Shown here piece by piece: positions 27,206 to 35,914 of a stretch of DNA of 36,226 nt. The stretch covers positions 72,612 through 108,837 of the forward strand of contig JAATFD010000041.1 in assembly GCA_015655375.1 (NCBI GenBank), given 5' to 3'. The position numbers and the translations under genes are program-made. Position 1 is the stretch's first letter, and each line of letters starts with the position of its first letter. The notes beneath the pieces were generated by a model. It saw only the letters and a list, made by a program, of their open reading frames with translations, did no database searches and was not told where the DNA came from. This DNA comes from Actinomycetales bacterium. Lineage in GTDB: Bacteria > Actinomycetota > Actinomycetes > Actinomycetales > Actinomycetaceae.

Positions 27206-29578
27206 TCAGTGAACGCGAAATGGGGTCACGGGTTCTCTGCCCACCACCGGGTGGGCCGGGGCGATGGTCACGGGGGCGAGGTCGGCATCTGCGTTCTCCA
27301 TCGACACGGCCTCGAGGACCGGGTGGAGGTCCATCCACCACTGGTCGTAGGGCCGGCGGTTCGACGCATCGAGGTCCTCGTCCATGTGCTCGACGGGGCG
27401 TGCCCCGGTGGTGGAGCCGACCGTGCCGATGTAGACGGCGCGAGTATCCCCAGCCTCGAACTGGGAGGACAGCTGGCCCAGCGCCGCGTGGACGAGGCGC
27501 GTGGCGAGGAGGCGGTCGAAGGGCGAGGGCGCCCCGCCCTGCTGGAGGTGGCCGAGCGCCGAGTTCCGCACGTCGTAGAGACCGTGGCTCTCGGCCTCGA
27601 AGACAGTCGCGAGGAACTCCCGGTCGTAGTAGGGCGAGGCTTCCTCGTTGACGAGGACGAGGAAAAGGCGGCGCCCGCCCTCGAAGGTGGCGCGCAGCCG
27701 GGCGGCGTCCTCGTCGATCTGAGACAGCGTCTCCGGCAGCTCGTTGAGGTAGGCGTATTCTGCTCCGCACGCGATACCGGACATCAGCGTCAGGTACCCA
27801 CATTTGCGACCCATGACCTCAGCGACAAAGCATCGCTTGGAGGCTGCGGCCGATTCCTTAATGCGGTCCAGGGCCCATACGGCATTGTTCAGCGCGGTGT
27901 CGGCCCCGATCGAGAGTTCCGAACCGGGAAGGTTGTTGTCGATGGAGGCCGGGACCAGAATGATCGGGATACGGAAAGCCGGATAGCGGTCGACTTCACC
28001 CACGAGGTCGCGCACGGCCAAGTAGGCGTTGAGGCCACCGATGACGAGCAGCGCGTCGATCTCGTTGCGCTCGATCGCCCGACCGATCGCGTAGTACTGC
28101 TCAACCGTGGGGACCGGGCGGCGAGTGCCGAGTTCTGCTCCGCCGTGGAAGGCCCAGCCCTCGACGTCGGACCAGGACAGCTCCCGGACCTGGTTCTCCC
28201 CCAGGCCGGACCAGGATCCCTCGACGCCGAGCATCGTCCATCCGCGCGCGATCCCCAGACGCACCGCCGCCCGGGCAGCAGTGTTCATCCCCGGGGCGAG
28301 TCCTCCCGCGTGAAGGATGGCCACACGCCGGTCCGCGCCCACGGAGGACGCAGAAGGATCGGCGGCGTCGATCGCCTCGGCCTGGGGCGGAGAGGACAGG
28401 ATGTCGTGGATGCGGACCATCGTCGTGAAGCTGGCCCCGCGGGCTGCCTGCGCTGCCTCGTAGTCACCCGCCGCGATGAGATCCTTGACGGCGCGGGTCT
28501 CACGCACCGCGCGCATCAGCGGGATCCGGGTGACGCGGTTGTTGCGGACACCGAGGATGCAGGCCTCGTCCTCGGCCGTGGCGGAGAGGATCTCCTGGAC
28601 GGCCGCGTATCCCAGCAAGGTCGGCATCCACCGGTCGTAGGCCGAGGGAGATCCGCCACGTTGGACGTGGCCGAGGATCGTGATGCGGGGGTCTTCATCG
28701 GTGCGTTCGCGGAGGGCCTCGGCGATACGCTGAGTGTCCAGGCGCTCCCCGTCGCGATCGGTGGCGCCCTCGGCGACGAGGATGATCGACTCACGCCGAC
28801 CGGCGTCCCGACCTTGGCGCAATTTCGTACACATGTCGTCCTCCCACCCGGGGCCCACTGGGTCCTCCGGGGTGAAGACGTAGTCGGCGCCGCCAGCGAC
28901 CGCACCCATCAGGGGCAGGTAACCGCAATGACGTCCCATGACCTCGACGATGAAGGTCCGCTGGTGGGAGGCCGCGGTGGAGGAGATCTGGTCAATGGCG
29001 TCGACGATGCGATGCAGGGCGGTATCGGCGCCGATTGTCATGTCGGTGCCGACCATGTCGTTGTCGATCGATCCGACCAAACCGACGACGAAGAGGGAGG
29101 GGTGACGGTCCGCGGTCTCCTGGCTGATCGCACCCTCGGCGAGAAGCTCACTGACATGGCGAGCCCACTCGCCCCGGAACTCGTCGGTCCCGGACAGGGA
29201 ACCGTCCCCGCCGATGACAACGAGGCGGTCGATGTCATGTTCGAGCAGGTGAAGGGCCGCGGCATGGCGTCCCTCGTAAACGCGGAACTCCGGGCATCGG
29301 GCCGTCCCGATCACCGTGCCTCCCTCGGCGAGGATCCCGGAGGAGTCCGACCACGTCACCTCCCGAATGGCATCACCACCCGTGACCGCGCCCGACCAAC
29401 CTTCCCGGATTGCATAAGGGCAGGCCCCGTGGGCCAACGTCGTCCGCACGACCGCTCGCACCGCGGCATTCATCCCCTGTGCGTCACCACCCGAGGTGAG
29501 GACCCCGATGCGCACGCCGGAGAGATCCCGACGGTGCGACACAGTGATGGTTGGCCCCAGAGCACTCTCGCCCAACAT
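27206..29578 (-). CDS. pfkA: Eukaryote-like double-domain 6-phosphofructokinase
   Basis: A 790-residue protein made of two fused PFK modules, like eukaryotic PFK-1 and twice the usual bacterial length. The N-half (about 20-400) keeps the catalytic set: TSGGDAQGMNAAVRA, GGDGS (123-127), GSIDNDMVGTDMTIG with Asp172, VEVMGRHCGYL and GHVQRGGSPS. Gly at GGDGS and Gly169 point to ATP rather than pyrophosphate. The C-half (about 418-770) has HAGGLAPGMNTAARA but GGLNAYL for the ATP loop and PASIDNNLPGSELSIG, losing the second acidic residue, as in eukaryotic regulatory halves. ATG 29578 is preferred because GGAGGG ends 6 nt before it. A TAGACT box (29611-29616, minus) may be its promoter -10. pgi follows. 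Confidence 0.93.
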   Translation of the reverse strand: MLGESALGPTITVSHRRDLSGVRIGVLTSGGDAQGMNAAVRAVVRTTLAHGACPYAIREGWSGAVTGGDAIREVTWSDSSGILAEGGTVIGTARCPEFRVYEGRHAAALHLLEHDIDRLVVIGGDGSLSGTDEFRGEWARHVSELLAEGAISQETADRHPSLFVVGLVGSIDNDMVGTDMTIGADTALHRIVDAIDQISSTAASHQRTFIVEVMGRHCGYLPLMGAVAGGADYVFTPEDPVGPGWEDDMCTKLRQGRDAGRRESIILVAEGATDRDGERLDTQRIAEALRERTDEDPRITILGHVQRGGSPSAYDRWMPTLLGYAAVQEILSATAEDEACILGVRNNRVTRIPLMRAVRETRAVKDLIAAGDYEAAQAARGASFTTMVRIHDILSSPPQAEAIDAADPSASSVGADRRVAILHAGGLAPGMNTAARAAVRLGIARGWTMLGVEGSWSGLGENQVRELSWSDVEGWAFHGGAELGTRRPVPTVEQYYAIGRAIERNEIDALLVIGGLNAYLAVRDLVGEVDRYPAFRIPIILVPASIDNNLPGSELSIGADTALNNAVWALDRIKESAAASKRCFVAEVMGRKCGYLTLMSGIACGAEYAYLNELPETLSQIDEDAARLRATFEGGRRLFLVLVNEEASPYYDREFLATVFEAESHGLYDVRNSALGHLQQGGAPSPFDRLLATRLVHAALGQLSSQFEAGDTRAVYIGTVGSTTGARPVEHMDEDLDASNRRPYDQWWMDLHPVLEAVSMENADADLAPVTIAPAHPVVGREPVTPFRVH

Positions 29579-29686
29579 TGACATCCCTCCGATGATCGCG
29601 ATGCAGGTCCAGTCTATTGTGCCCAGGCCCACGACCTGACACCCGAACCGAGGTCGCGCTCGGGCTTCCCGGACCGGCGCGCGGGA

Positions 29687-31330
29687 TCAGACGCTTGACG
29701 CGCCGTTCTTCACGCGGAGGTCACGCTCGACCTCTTCAAGGGACTTGTTCGCCGTCTCCGGCATGATCGCCGCAAGGATGACGAACCAGACGAGGTTGAT
29801 CACCGCGAAAACCAGGTAGGACCACCCACCGCCGATCGCCTCCATCATCACGGGGAAGGCAAACATCGTGCCGGCGCTGGCCAACCATCCGATCGCGATG
29901 ACGGCACCGCTGGCAACCCCACGGATCCTGCTGGGGAAGATCTCCCCCAGCATCGTCCACACAACCGTGCCGTTGCCGCCCTGGACCACGAGCATGAAGA
30001 TCGCCATCAAAGCGAGCACGCCGAATGCCGCCTCAGCAGGTGGAGTCTGCCCAGCACGGATGTGCGGCTCGATCGAGCAGAAGAACAGTGCAGCGATCGC
30101 CCCCAGGCAGGCCATCGAGATCACGAGAGTCGACAGGAGGACCTTCCGGCGCGGCAGCTTCGACATGACGAGGATCCCGACACCTGCGCCGATGGCGCCA
30201 ACCACTCCGTTGACCACCTGCAGGGTGATCGAATCGCCACTGCTCATCCCCGCATACGTGAGGACCTTCGGCGCGTAGAACATCACGGTGTCCACGCCGC
30301 TCGTCTTGTTGGCCAGCGACAGGGCGAGACCGATGAGGAAAATCCGACGCATCCATGGAGTGGTCAGGATGTCTCTTAGGCTGGCACCGGTCGGTCGACC
30401 CTCGAGCTCACGCTGGAACTCGATCGTGTCGGTGGCTTCCTCGACGAGCTCCGGTCCGGCGCCGTCACGGAGCTGCTTGAGGGAGGCGACGAACTCCGTG
30501 TAGCGCCGGTTCTTGGCGAACCAACGTGGGGACTCCGGCATCCGACGCATGAACACCCACAGCGCAATCGCCGGGATCGAGCACATGACGATCATCATCC
30601 GCCACGCCCCACCGTTGCCGGCGGACACGCTCATCTGGGAGACGAGAGCATTCCACGCGTCCATCGACAGGGCGCCGCCATGATCCGCGCGCAGGGCCAG
30701 GACATCGTCCCAGTGGTGCACACCTGGGGTCAATGCGCCGGAGGGGTCCGACGTGATGGTCAGTTCCGGCCCGCCACTGATTTTCGCGATGATCCCATTG
30801 ACCGTGAACGCAATGAGCTGGCCGAGGACGATCATGAACTGGTCGACCGAGACGATCGACCCCCGGATCCGGCGTGGAGCCGTTTCCGAAAGGTAGACGG
30901 GGACCGTCGCGGAGGCGCCGCCGACGGCGAATCCCATGATGAATCGGAAAACATAGAGCCACCACACGTTGGGTGACAGCGCAGCCCCGAGGGCGACCCC
31001 CAGGAAGATGAACGACAGGAGCAGCAGGTTGTGCCGCCGCCCGAAGCGATCGGACAGCCGCCCGCCGACCACGGCACCAACGGCCGCACCGACGGCGAGG
31101 ACCGCGGTGACCCCGCCTTCTTGGGCCGAATCGATGCTCAGACCATGGGCGCCCTCCGGCATATACATGTAGGGCAGCGCACCCGAAATGACGCCCGTGT
31201 CGTAGCCGAAGAGAATCGATCCGAGCGTCGCCGACAGAGCGACGGCGACCATTGCCCGCCGTTTGCCCGCTGGCGGGGTGCTCGCGCAGAGCCGTTCGAT
31301 GTCGGCCGCGCCTGTGGGTCCATCGGTCAT
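29687..31330 (-). CDS. Sugar porter family MFS transporter
   Basis: A 547-residue, 12-helix major facilitator of the sugar porter (XylE/GLUT-like) family. Seen: LGSILFGYDTGVISGALPYM in helix 1, GGRLSDRFGRRHN in the loop 2-3, VYLSETAPRRIRG after helix 4, RMPESPRWFAKNRR, and the closing PETANKSLEEVE. The loop between helices 5 and 6 is enlarged by about 55 polar residues. These transporters are usually proton-coupled importers of hexoses, pentoses or polyols; the substrate is unknown. ATG 31330 gives a normal N-terminus; a GGGGGA run lies upstream. It stands 108 nt before pfk-pgi, suggesting sugar uptake linked to glycolysis. Confidence 0.9.
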   Translation of the reverse strand: MTDGPTGAADIERLCASTPPAGKRRAMVAVALSATLGSILFGYDTGVISGALPYMYMPEGAHGLSIDSAQEGGVTAVLAVGAAVGAVVGGRLSDRFGRRHNLLLLSFIFLGVALGAALSPNVWWLYVFRFIMGFAVGGASATVPVYLSETAPRRIRGSIVSVDQFMIVLGQLIAFTVNGIIAKISGGPELTITSDPSGALTPGVHHWDDVLALRADHGGALSMDAWNALVSQMSVSAGNGGAWRMMIVMCSIPAIALWVFMRRMPESPRWFAKNRRYTEFVASLKQLRDGAGPELVEEATDTIEFQRELEGRPTGASLRDILTTPWMRRIFLIGLALSLANKTSGVDTVMFYAPKVLTYAGMSSGDSITLQVVNGVVGAIGAGVGILVMSKLPRRKVLLSTLVISMACLGAIAALFFCSIEPHIRAGQTPPAEAAFGVLALMAIFMLVVQGGNGTVVWTMLGEIFPSRIRGVASGAVIAIGWLASAGTMFAFPVMMEAIGGGWSYLVFAVINLVWFVILAAIMPETANKSLEEVERDLRVKNGASSV

Positions 31331-31481
31331 CGTGGGTGTCCCCCTATATCCTCTCAGTGCCGGAACCCCACGGGTACCGGGCGTGGCCACGCACCATGCG
31401 GCTTCGCGGCCGGAGTGCCCACGTTCCGGCACGCCGTTGACTCCCACCCGGGGCAGTGGGTGGGCTCGTCAGACGACACAT

Positions 31482-31525
31482 GGGAGTTCGCTCCTGCGAG
31501 GCTACTCCCACAGGAACGAACTCCC
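31482..31525 (-). terminator. 15-bp hairpin downstream of the YhgE/Pip gene
   Basis: GGGAGTTCGCTCCTG (31482-31496) pairs with CAGGAACGAACTCCC (31511-31525) with one mismatch around a 14-nt loop. The loop holds another ACTCCC (31504-31509) that could pair with the same GGGAGT. A separate CCCACCC/GGGTGGG stem lies at 31443-31464. These lie 37-119 nt past the Pip-like gene's stop, so termination is the likely role. Confidence 0.65.
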
Positions 31526-31561
31526 GGTGATCCTCAGCTCGGTGGCGTCGACCGCGGTCGC

Positions 31562-34447
31562 TCAGGCGCTCCCGGCTGGCGCACTCCCGCCAGCGATCTC
31601 CTCGCGAACGCGGGCGGATTCCGCTCTCACCCGCGCCTCTTCCTCCATCGAGTCGCCGAGCAGGGCGTTGTCGCGCGGAAGCGGCTTGGCCCCCGACCTT
31701 GCGTAGGCCGCAATGAAGATGCCGGCGATCGCAATCACGAAGTAGAGCGCAAGGATCAGCAGGCAGTTACGGATCGCATGGCTCGCCCCGGCCCCCGCAA
31801 TCATGTCGCGGAAGGCCAGCTGTGTGTAGGACATCGGCAGGAACGGGTGGATCCACTGGAAGAACTTCGGGGTCGTCTCGATCGGGAACGTCGCCCCCAT
31901 CGAGGTGATCTGCAAGCACAGCAGGAAGATCGAGAGGAAACGACCTCGATAGGCCAGGATCGCGACGAACATCTGGTTGAGGGCGACGAAGGTCAACGAG
32001 GACGCAATTCCCATCGCGACCAGACCCGCGATGTTGGCGGCCTTGAGCTCGACGAGTCCGTTGGTCAACACCATCAACAGGACGGCCTGGGCAATCCCAA
32101 AGATCGTTGCCGTGGTCGCTGGGCGCAGCGGCGCCATCCACCAGCGCTCGGTGGGCCCTGGGCGCCGGTCAAGGGCAGGCAGGACCAGGAAGATCGCGAT
32201 ACCGCCGATCCACAGGGCCAGCGAGAGGAACATCGGAGTGAAGCCCGCGCCGTTGTTGACCACCGCATGATCACGCACCGCGTCGACCGAGACGGGATCG
32301 GAGATCATCGTCGAGATCGAAGAGGCATCCGAGTCGGAGTAGTCCGGAATGCGGTCCACTCCCTCGTCGACGCCGGAGGCGAGCTCCGTCGCACCGGTGG
32401 CGAGTGCCGAGGCGCCGTCCTTCGCGGAGGTCGCGCCAGTGTCCAGCTGCGTCAAGCCGGTGGCGAGGGCTCCTGTCTTGCTCGCCAGAGTCGCGGTTCC
32501 GTCGGCAAGCTCGCGCAGGCCGGCCGTCAGCTGGGTGGAGCCGTCGGAAAGCTGATCCGCTCCACTGGCGGCCGCTGCCACTCCGGAACGGAGCTCATCC
32601 GACTTGGAGGTGAGCTGTTGGGTTCCGGTGTCGATGGCGCTGGCTCCTGACGTCAGAGCCGCGGAGTTCGAATTCAACGTGGTCAGGCCGGAGCTGAGCT
32701 GGGATGTTCCGCTGATCAACGTGGTGGACTTCGATGCTCCGTCGCGCAATTCTTGAGATTGCGACGACAGAGTGTTGAGAACACCCGCCACTGTCTCGTG
32801 CGCCCCCGTCGTCGCATCGTAGACATCTGATGGTGAACCGACGCCAGCAGCAATCTGTTGCGCACCCGCGTTGAGAGCGGGGACACTCTCATCAGACGTC
32901 GCATCGTTGGCTTGCGCGAGAGCAGTGGCAATCTCTTTCGCCCCGGTGGCAACCCTGCCCGCAGCTGCATTGAGCTCGATCGACGACGTTTCCAAGGCAC
33001 TCGCCTGTGCTACGACTCCTTCGCTGCCATTCACTCCCCCGTCGACTCCCGAGGCGAGCTGATTGAGACCGCCTGAGTCCTGGGAGACCTTCGTGAGTTG
33101 CGTGCACAACGCTGCAAGGGTCTGATCGGTGTCACCCGTCGAGCAGTATGCCGACACGATCTTGTCGACGGAGCCGGTGTAGTCCTCCGTTGAGTCTGCG
33201 AGTTTCAAGCTTGCCGCGCCCAGCGTCTTCACGGACGAGACACTCGATTCGGCAGCGCTCTGCAGTTGCCCAGTCCCATCAGCAACAGCCTTCGCGCCAG
33301 CGACGAGGGTCGGATTCCCATCGTCGGAACTCGCCGCGTCGTCCGAGGCTGTTCCAACGCTCGTCCCGGCTTCCGCAAGTGTGCTCTGGAGCTTCGCGGT
33401 CCCTGCCGCCAGCTTCTGCGCGCCGGTCGCCAGAGCAGCGGTGTCGCCACTGCCGTCGACCACGCTCGTTTTCAGTTGATCAACTCCGTACGAGTACTGC
33501 GTGATGCCGTCGCTGAGAGTTGTCAGCCCGGATGCGCCAGCGGCCAGCTGCTGAGCCCCGCTCGCCGCAGTGCTCACGCCTGCGGTGTAGTCATTCACCC
33601 CCGACGCAAGAGCGCCGGCTCCCACAGCCGCCGTGTCGACACCGCTCGTGTATTGGTCGATGCCCGCCTTGAGAGTCGGAGCTCCCGCCGCCAGCTCATC
33701 GATGCCAGCCTGCAGCGCGTTCGCCCCGGTAGCGGCGGTTGAGGCCCCGTCGGCCGCCGCCGTCGCGCCATCGGCCAGTTGGCTGGCACCGTCCGCTGCG
33801 GTAGCGGTTCCGTCCGACAGCGTCGAGAGTCCCGACTGCAAGGTGTCGGAGCCCGAGGCTAGAGCGGTGGCCCCGGATTGGGCATCCTCCATGCCAGAGC
33901 GGATCGTGCCGAGCGACATCAGGATGTTGTCGACGTATGTGTCCGCGCCCTCTGCGGTGAGTTGGTTCTCGAGCTCGCTGGCGACGCTCTTCGCGAGCGT
34001 CCCGGCCAAGTAATTGATGCCGTCGTCGGTGCGCAGTTCAAGTCTTTGCTGAGCGACTTGCGCGGCGTCAGCGGTCCCGACCGTGGTCGCGGCCTGTGTG
34101 AACCCCGCCGGAATGACCAGCTCAGCGCGAATGTCCTGGTTGCCCATCGCGGTCTCGGCCTCGTCGGCGCTCATCGAGACCCAGGTGAACCCGACGTCCT
34201 GTCCTCCCTCGGGAGCGGTCAGTCGCTTCTCGAGTTCATCGCCGAGGGCGAAGTGCTCGGTGCTTCCCGTCGCCAGCTCGACGTCCGCCGCGGAATCCTC
34301 GTTCACGACCGCGGCCTTGATCGTGGAGACGCGGTTCGTGGGGTTCTGGTACGCGGAAGTCAGCAGTCCTCCGTACATCAGCGGCACCACGGCGATGGCA
34401 ATGACGACGATGACGTTCCAGAACGTCGATCCAGTCAGCTTCTTCAC
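31562..34447 (-). CDS. YhgE/Pip-family membrane protein with long repeat ectodomain
   Basis: A 961-residue protein with the YhgE/Pip (phage infection protein) plan. One N-terminal membrane helix (NVIVVIAIAVVPLMYGGLL, 11-29) is followed by a very large extracytoplasmic region (30-735) and five C-terminal ABC-2-like helices (about 739-760, 777-795, 805-828, 835-850 and 895-916). The ectodomain holds two stretches (about 185-360 and 560-715) of heptad-like repeats with a recurring Gly (ALASG, QLADG, ALQAG). Cys435 and Cys448 could form a disulfide. In other bacteria such proteins serve as phage receptors or belong to export-related systems; the role here is unknown. GTG 34447 with GAAGGA upstream gives the family start; the longer frame covers the promoter. 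Confidence 0.85.
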   Translation of the reverse strand: MKKLTGSTFWNVIVVIAIAVVPLMYGGLLTSAYQNPTNRVSTIKAAVVNEDSAADVELATGSTEHFALGDELEKRLTAPEGGQDVGFTWVSMSADEAETAMGNQDIRAELVIPAGFTQAATTVGTADAAQVAQQRLELRTDDGINYLAGTLAKSVASELENQLTAEGADTYVDNILMSLGTIRSGMEDAQSGATALASGSDTLQSGLSTLSDGTATAADGASQLADGATAAADGASTAATGANALQAGIDELAAGAPTLKAGIDQYTSGVDTAAVGAGALASGVNDYTAGVSTAASGAQQLAAGASGLTTLSDGITQYSYGVDQLKTSVVDGSGDTAALATGAQKLAAGTAKLQSTLAEAGTSVGTASDDAASSDDGNPTLVAGAKAVADGTGQLQSAAESSVSSVKTLGAASLKLADSTEDYTGSVDKIVSAYCSTGDTDQTLAALCTQLTKVSQDSGGLNQLASGVDGGVNGSEGVVAQASALETSSIELNAAAGRVATGAKEIATALAQANDATSDESVPALNAGAQQIAAGVGSPSDVYDATTGAHETVAGVLNTLSSQSQELRDGASKSTTLISGTSQLSSGLTTLNSNSAALTSGASAIDTGTQQLTSKSDELRSGVAAAASGADQLSDGSTQLTAGLRELADGTATLASKTGALATGLTQLDTGATSAKDGASALATGATELASGVDEGVDRIPDYSDSDASSISTMISDPVSVDAVRDHAVVNNGAGFTPMFLSLALWIGGIAIFLVLPALDRRPGPTERWWMAPLRPATTATIFGIAQAVLLMVLTNGLVELKAANIAGLVAMGIASSLTFVALNQMFVAILAYRGRFLSIFLLCLQITSMGATFPIETTPKFFQWIHPFLPMSYTQLAFRDMIAGAGASHAIRNCLLILALYFVIAIAGIFIAAYARSGAKPLPRDNALLGDSMEEEARVRAESARVREEIAGGSAPAGSA

Positions 34448-34506
34448 TCCGACAAGTCCTTCCCCAATGGCTATCGGACACCCTTCAAACCGCCTCAAAC
34501 GGGGAC

Positions 34507-34556
34507 GATACAGGTATGTATTCAATCAGTCGGTTCAGACGATACAGAGGTGTATC
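34507..34556. promoter_or_regulatory. Two TetR operators between the Pip-like gene and tetR
   Basis: Operator 1 is GATACA-GGTA-TGTATT (34507-34522) and operator 2 is GATACA-GAGG-TGTATC (34541-34556). The arms are identical apart from one base, and the centres are 34 bp apart, about three helix turns. They fill the divergent gap, so the adjacent TetR protein probably binds both and represses both genes. Confidence 0.75.
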
Positions 34557-34649
34557 CTGTTGTGCAACACCTCCTACCGGAGCTGTTCTCCATGTCACCC
34601 GTGTTCCGAGCGGGCACACTGCACTCCTCATCAGATCGGAGATCTTCTC

Positions 34650-35648
34650 GTGCCATCGTCGGATGTCCACTCACACCGGACTGGCACGACGCTCACGTCC
34701 GAACAGCCGAAGGACGGGAACGTCGCGCGCGCTCTCTCGGCTCGCAGACTCAACGTCCATCGCCTCGCTCGCAAGCCGCCGACCGATCGGCGCGCCGACA
34801 CCCAGCGACGACTTCTCAAGGCCGGACGCCATATCATCGCCACCCATGGGATCGGCGCCGCGTCCGTGGGGTTGATCTGCAAAGAAGCCGGATTCAGCCG
34901 AGGCGCGTTCTATTCGAATTTCTCCGACATGGACCACTTCGTCCAGCGCGTCGCCGAGCAGGAATGGAAGCAAGTCCTCGCCGCCATTGGGACCTCGCTG
35001 CAGGCATCCCTTGGAAGACCCGCGACGGCCGCCCCTGACGAGGGAGAGAACGCGGACGGTGACGGTGCCTCGAACGATCCCGCCGAGGACGCTGCCAGAG
35101 GAACGGAAGCCGCCCCCGATGGCCCCGGTTCCGCCTCCTGGCTCGCCGCGAATCTCATGCAGAGCACTGGCCCCTTGCTTGATGCGGCACCGTCGTTGCT
35201 GGAGGCCCCCGTTCCCAGCACCATCGGAGAGGCGTCCCTGCGCCCCAACTACGTCGAGCAGCTGACGATCTTCGCCCGCGCGCTCCTCGACGCGATCCCC
35301 CGCGACCGGGATTTCTATCTGCTGTGGGCGGAGCTGGCGAATTTCATCGTCCGCTACCCGGAGAACTCGGTGAACCTTCGTGCCGCGTTCACGACTTTCC
35401 GCGCCGGAATGGCCCAGTACGTCGTCGAGGCGCTCGACGAGTTGGGATTGGTCGCCAGGATCGAACCCGCAGACCTCGTCGATCTCGTCATCGCCATTGG
35501 ATCACGATCGAACCGCGTGGCCCTGGGCGAAAGCGACGACCGCTCCGGTGAGCTCATCGATCGTGTCCTGCCCCAATTGCTCCCCATGCTCGCCGGACCC
35601 GCAGAAACTCCCACGGAGAGTCCTATAGAACCTGTGACCGAGACCTGA
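34650..35648 (+). CDS. TetR/AcrR family regulator with acidic linker
   Basis: A 332-residue TetR regulator, longer than the usual 190-220. Residues 1-45 form a basic N-terminal extension; the DNA-binding domain spans about 46-95 (TQRRLLKAGRHIIATHGIGA, then GLICKEAGFSRGAFYSNFSD). An Asp/Glu/Ala/Gly-rich insert (about 121-162) interrupts the ligand domain, which continues with FYLLWAELANFIVRYPENS. The start is GTG 34650, with GGAG 7-8 nt upstream; the frame is open further back but crosses the operators. Divergent from the Pip-like gene, it is its likely repressor. The inducer is unknown. Confidence 0.85.
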   Translation: MPSSDVHSHRTGTTLTSEQPKDGNVARALSARRLNVHRLARKPPTDRRADTQRRLLKAGRHIIATHGIGAASVGLICKEAGFSRGAFYSNFSDMDHFVQRVAEQEWKQVLAAIGTSLQASLGRPATAAPDEGENADGDGASNDPAEDAARGTEAAPDGPGSASWLAANLMQSTGPLLDAAPSLLEAPVPSTIGEASLRPNYVEQLTIFARALLDAIPRDRDFYLLWAELANFIVRYPENSVNLRAAFTTFRAGMAQYVVEALDELGLVARIEPADLVDLVIAIGSRSNRVALGESDDRSGELIDRVLPQLLPMLAGPAETPTESPIEPVTET

Positions 35649-35772
35649 TCCCGCCGAAGCATGCCCTCTTTCGGTCTCGAGACGCGTTCGCTTGCGGTGG
35701 GGGGCGGGGCGGCGTCTTCCCGGATGCGCGACGCGGTCTGGGTGGTGCGCCGGTGCGCTTGGAGGAATCAAC

Positions 35773-35850
35773 TGCACATGAAGGTGCTGATCGCACATGG
35801 AGGTACTCGCATGCCGGTACCTTCATGTGCGATGAATTCCTTCATGTGCA
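35773..35850. repeat. 78-nt nested palindrome between tetR and icd
   Basis: Outer arms TGCACATGAAGG (35773-35784) and CCTTCATGTGCA (35839-35850) are perfect 12-nt complements. After symmetric 5-nt spacers, inner 17-nt arms (35790-35806 and 35817-35833) pair with one mismatch around a 10-nt loop. The core GCACATGAAGG or GCACATGGAGG thus occurs four times, twice in each direction. It lies between convergent genes, so it may act as a bidirectional terminator; its construction also suits a dispersed intergenic repeat. The rest of the 266-nt gap holds nothing recognisable. Confidence 0.75.
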
Positions 35851-35914
35851 TTCGGCACCGCGATCCAGCAAACCAAGGCTCGCCCCTCGGCGTCCTTACC
35901 GGCTGCTCACCAAG

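Noticed and set aside
28300-28420. Possible frameshift splitting the phosphofructokinase into two bacterial-size genes
   Set aside because: The frame is open throughout, both halves align to eukaryotic-type PFK in one frame, and no second ribosome site and start stand at the junction.
26228-29581. A 1117-codon open frame on the plus strand opposite pfk and pgi
   Set aside because: It is the mirror of two real genes in high-GC DNA. Its composition is Arg/Gly/Val/Asp-rich without motifs, and it has no ribosome site. Long antisense frames are expected here.
33000-34000. Regular repeats in the Pip-like gene considered as a CRISPR or DNA tandem array
   Set aside because: The regularity is at protein level (Gly heptads with varied codons); there are no identical DNA repeats with unique spacers.
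35623-35826. A 67-codon minus-strand ORF starting inside the nested palindrome
   Set aside because: Its start is made of palindrome sequence and its end is Arg/Pro-rich; more likely a by-product of the repeat than a gene.
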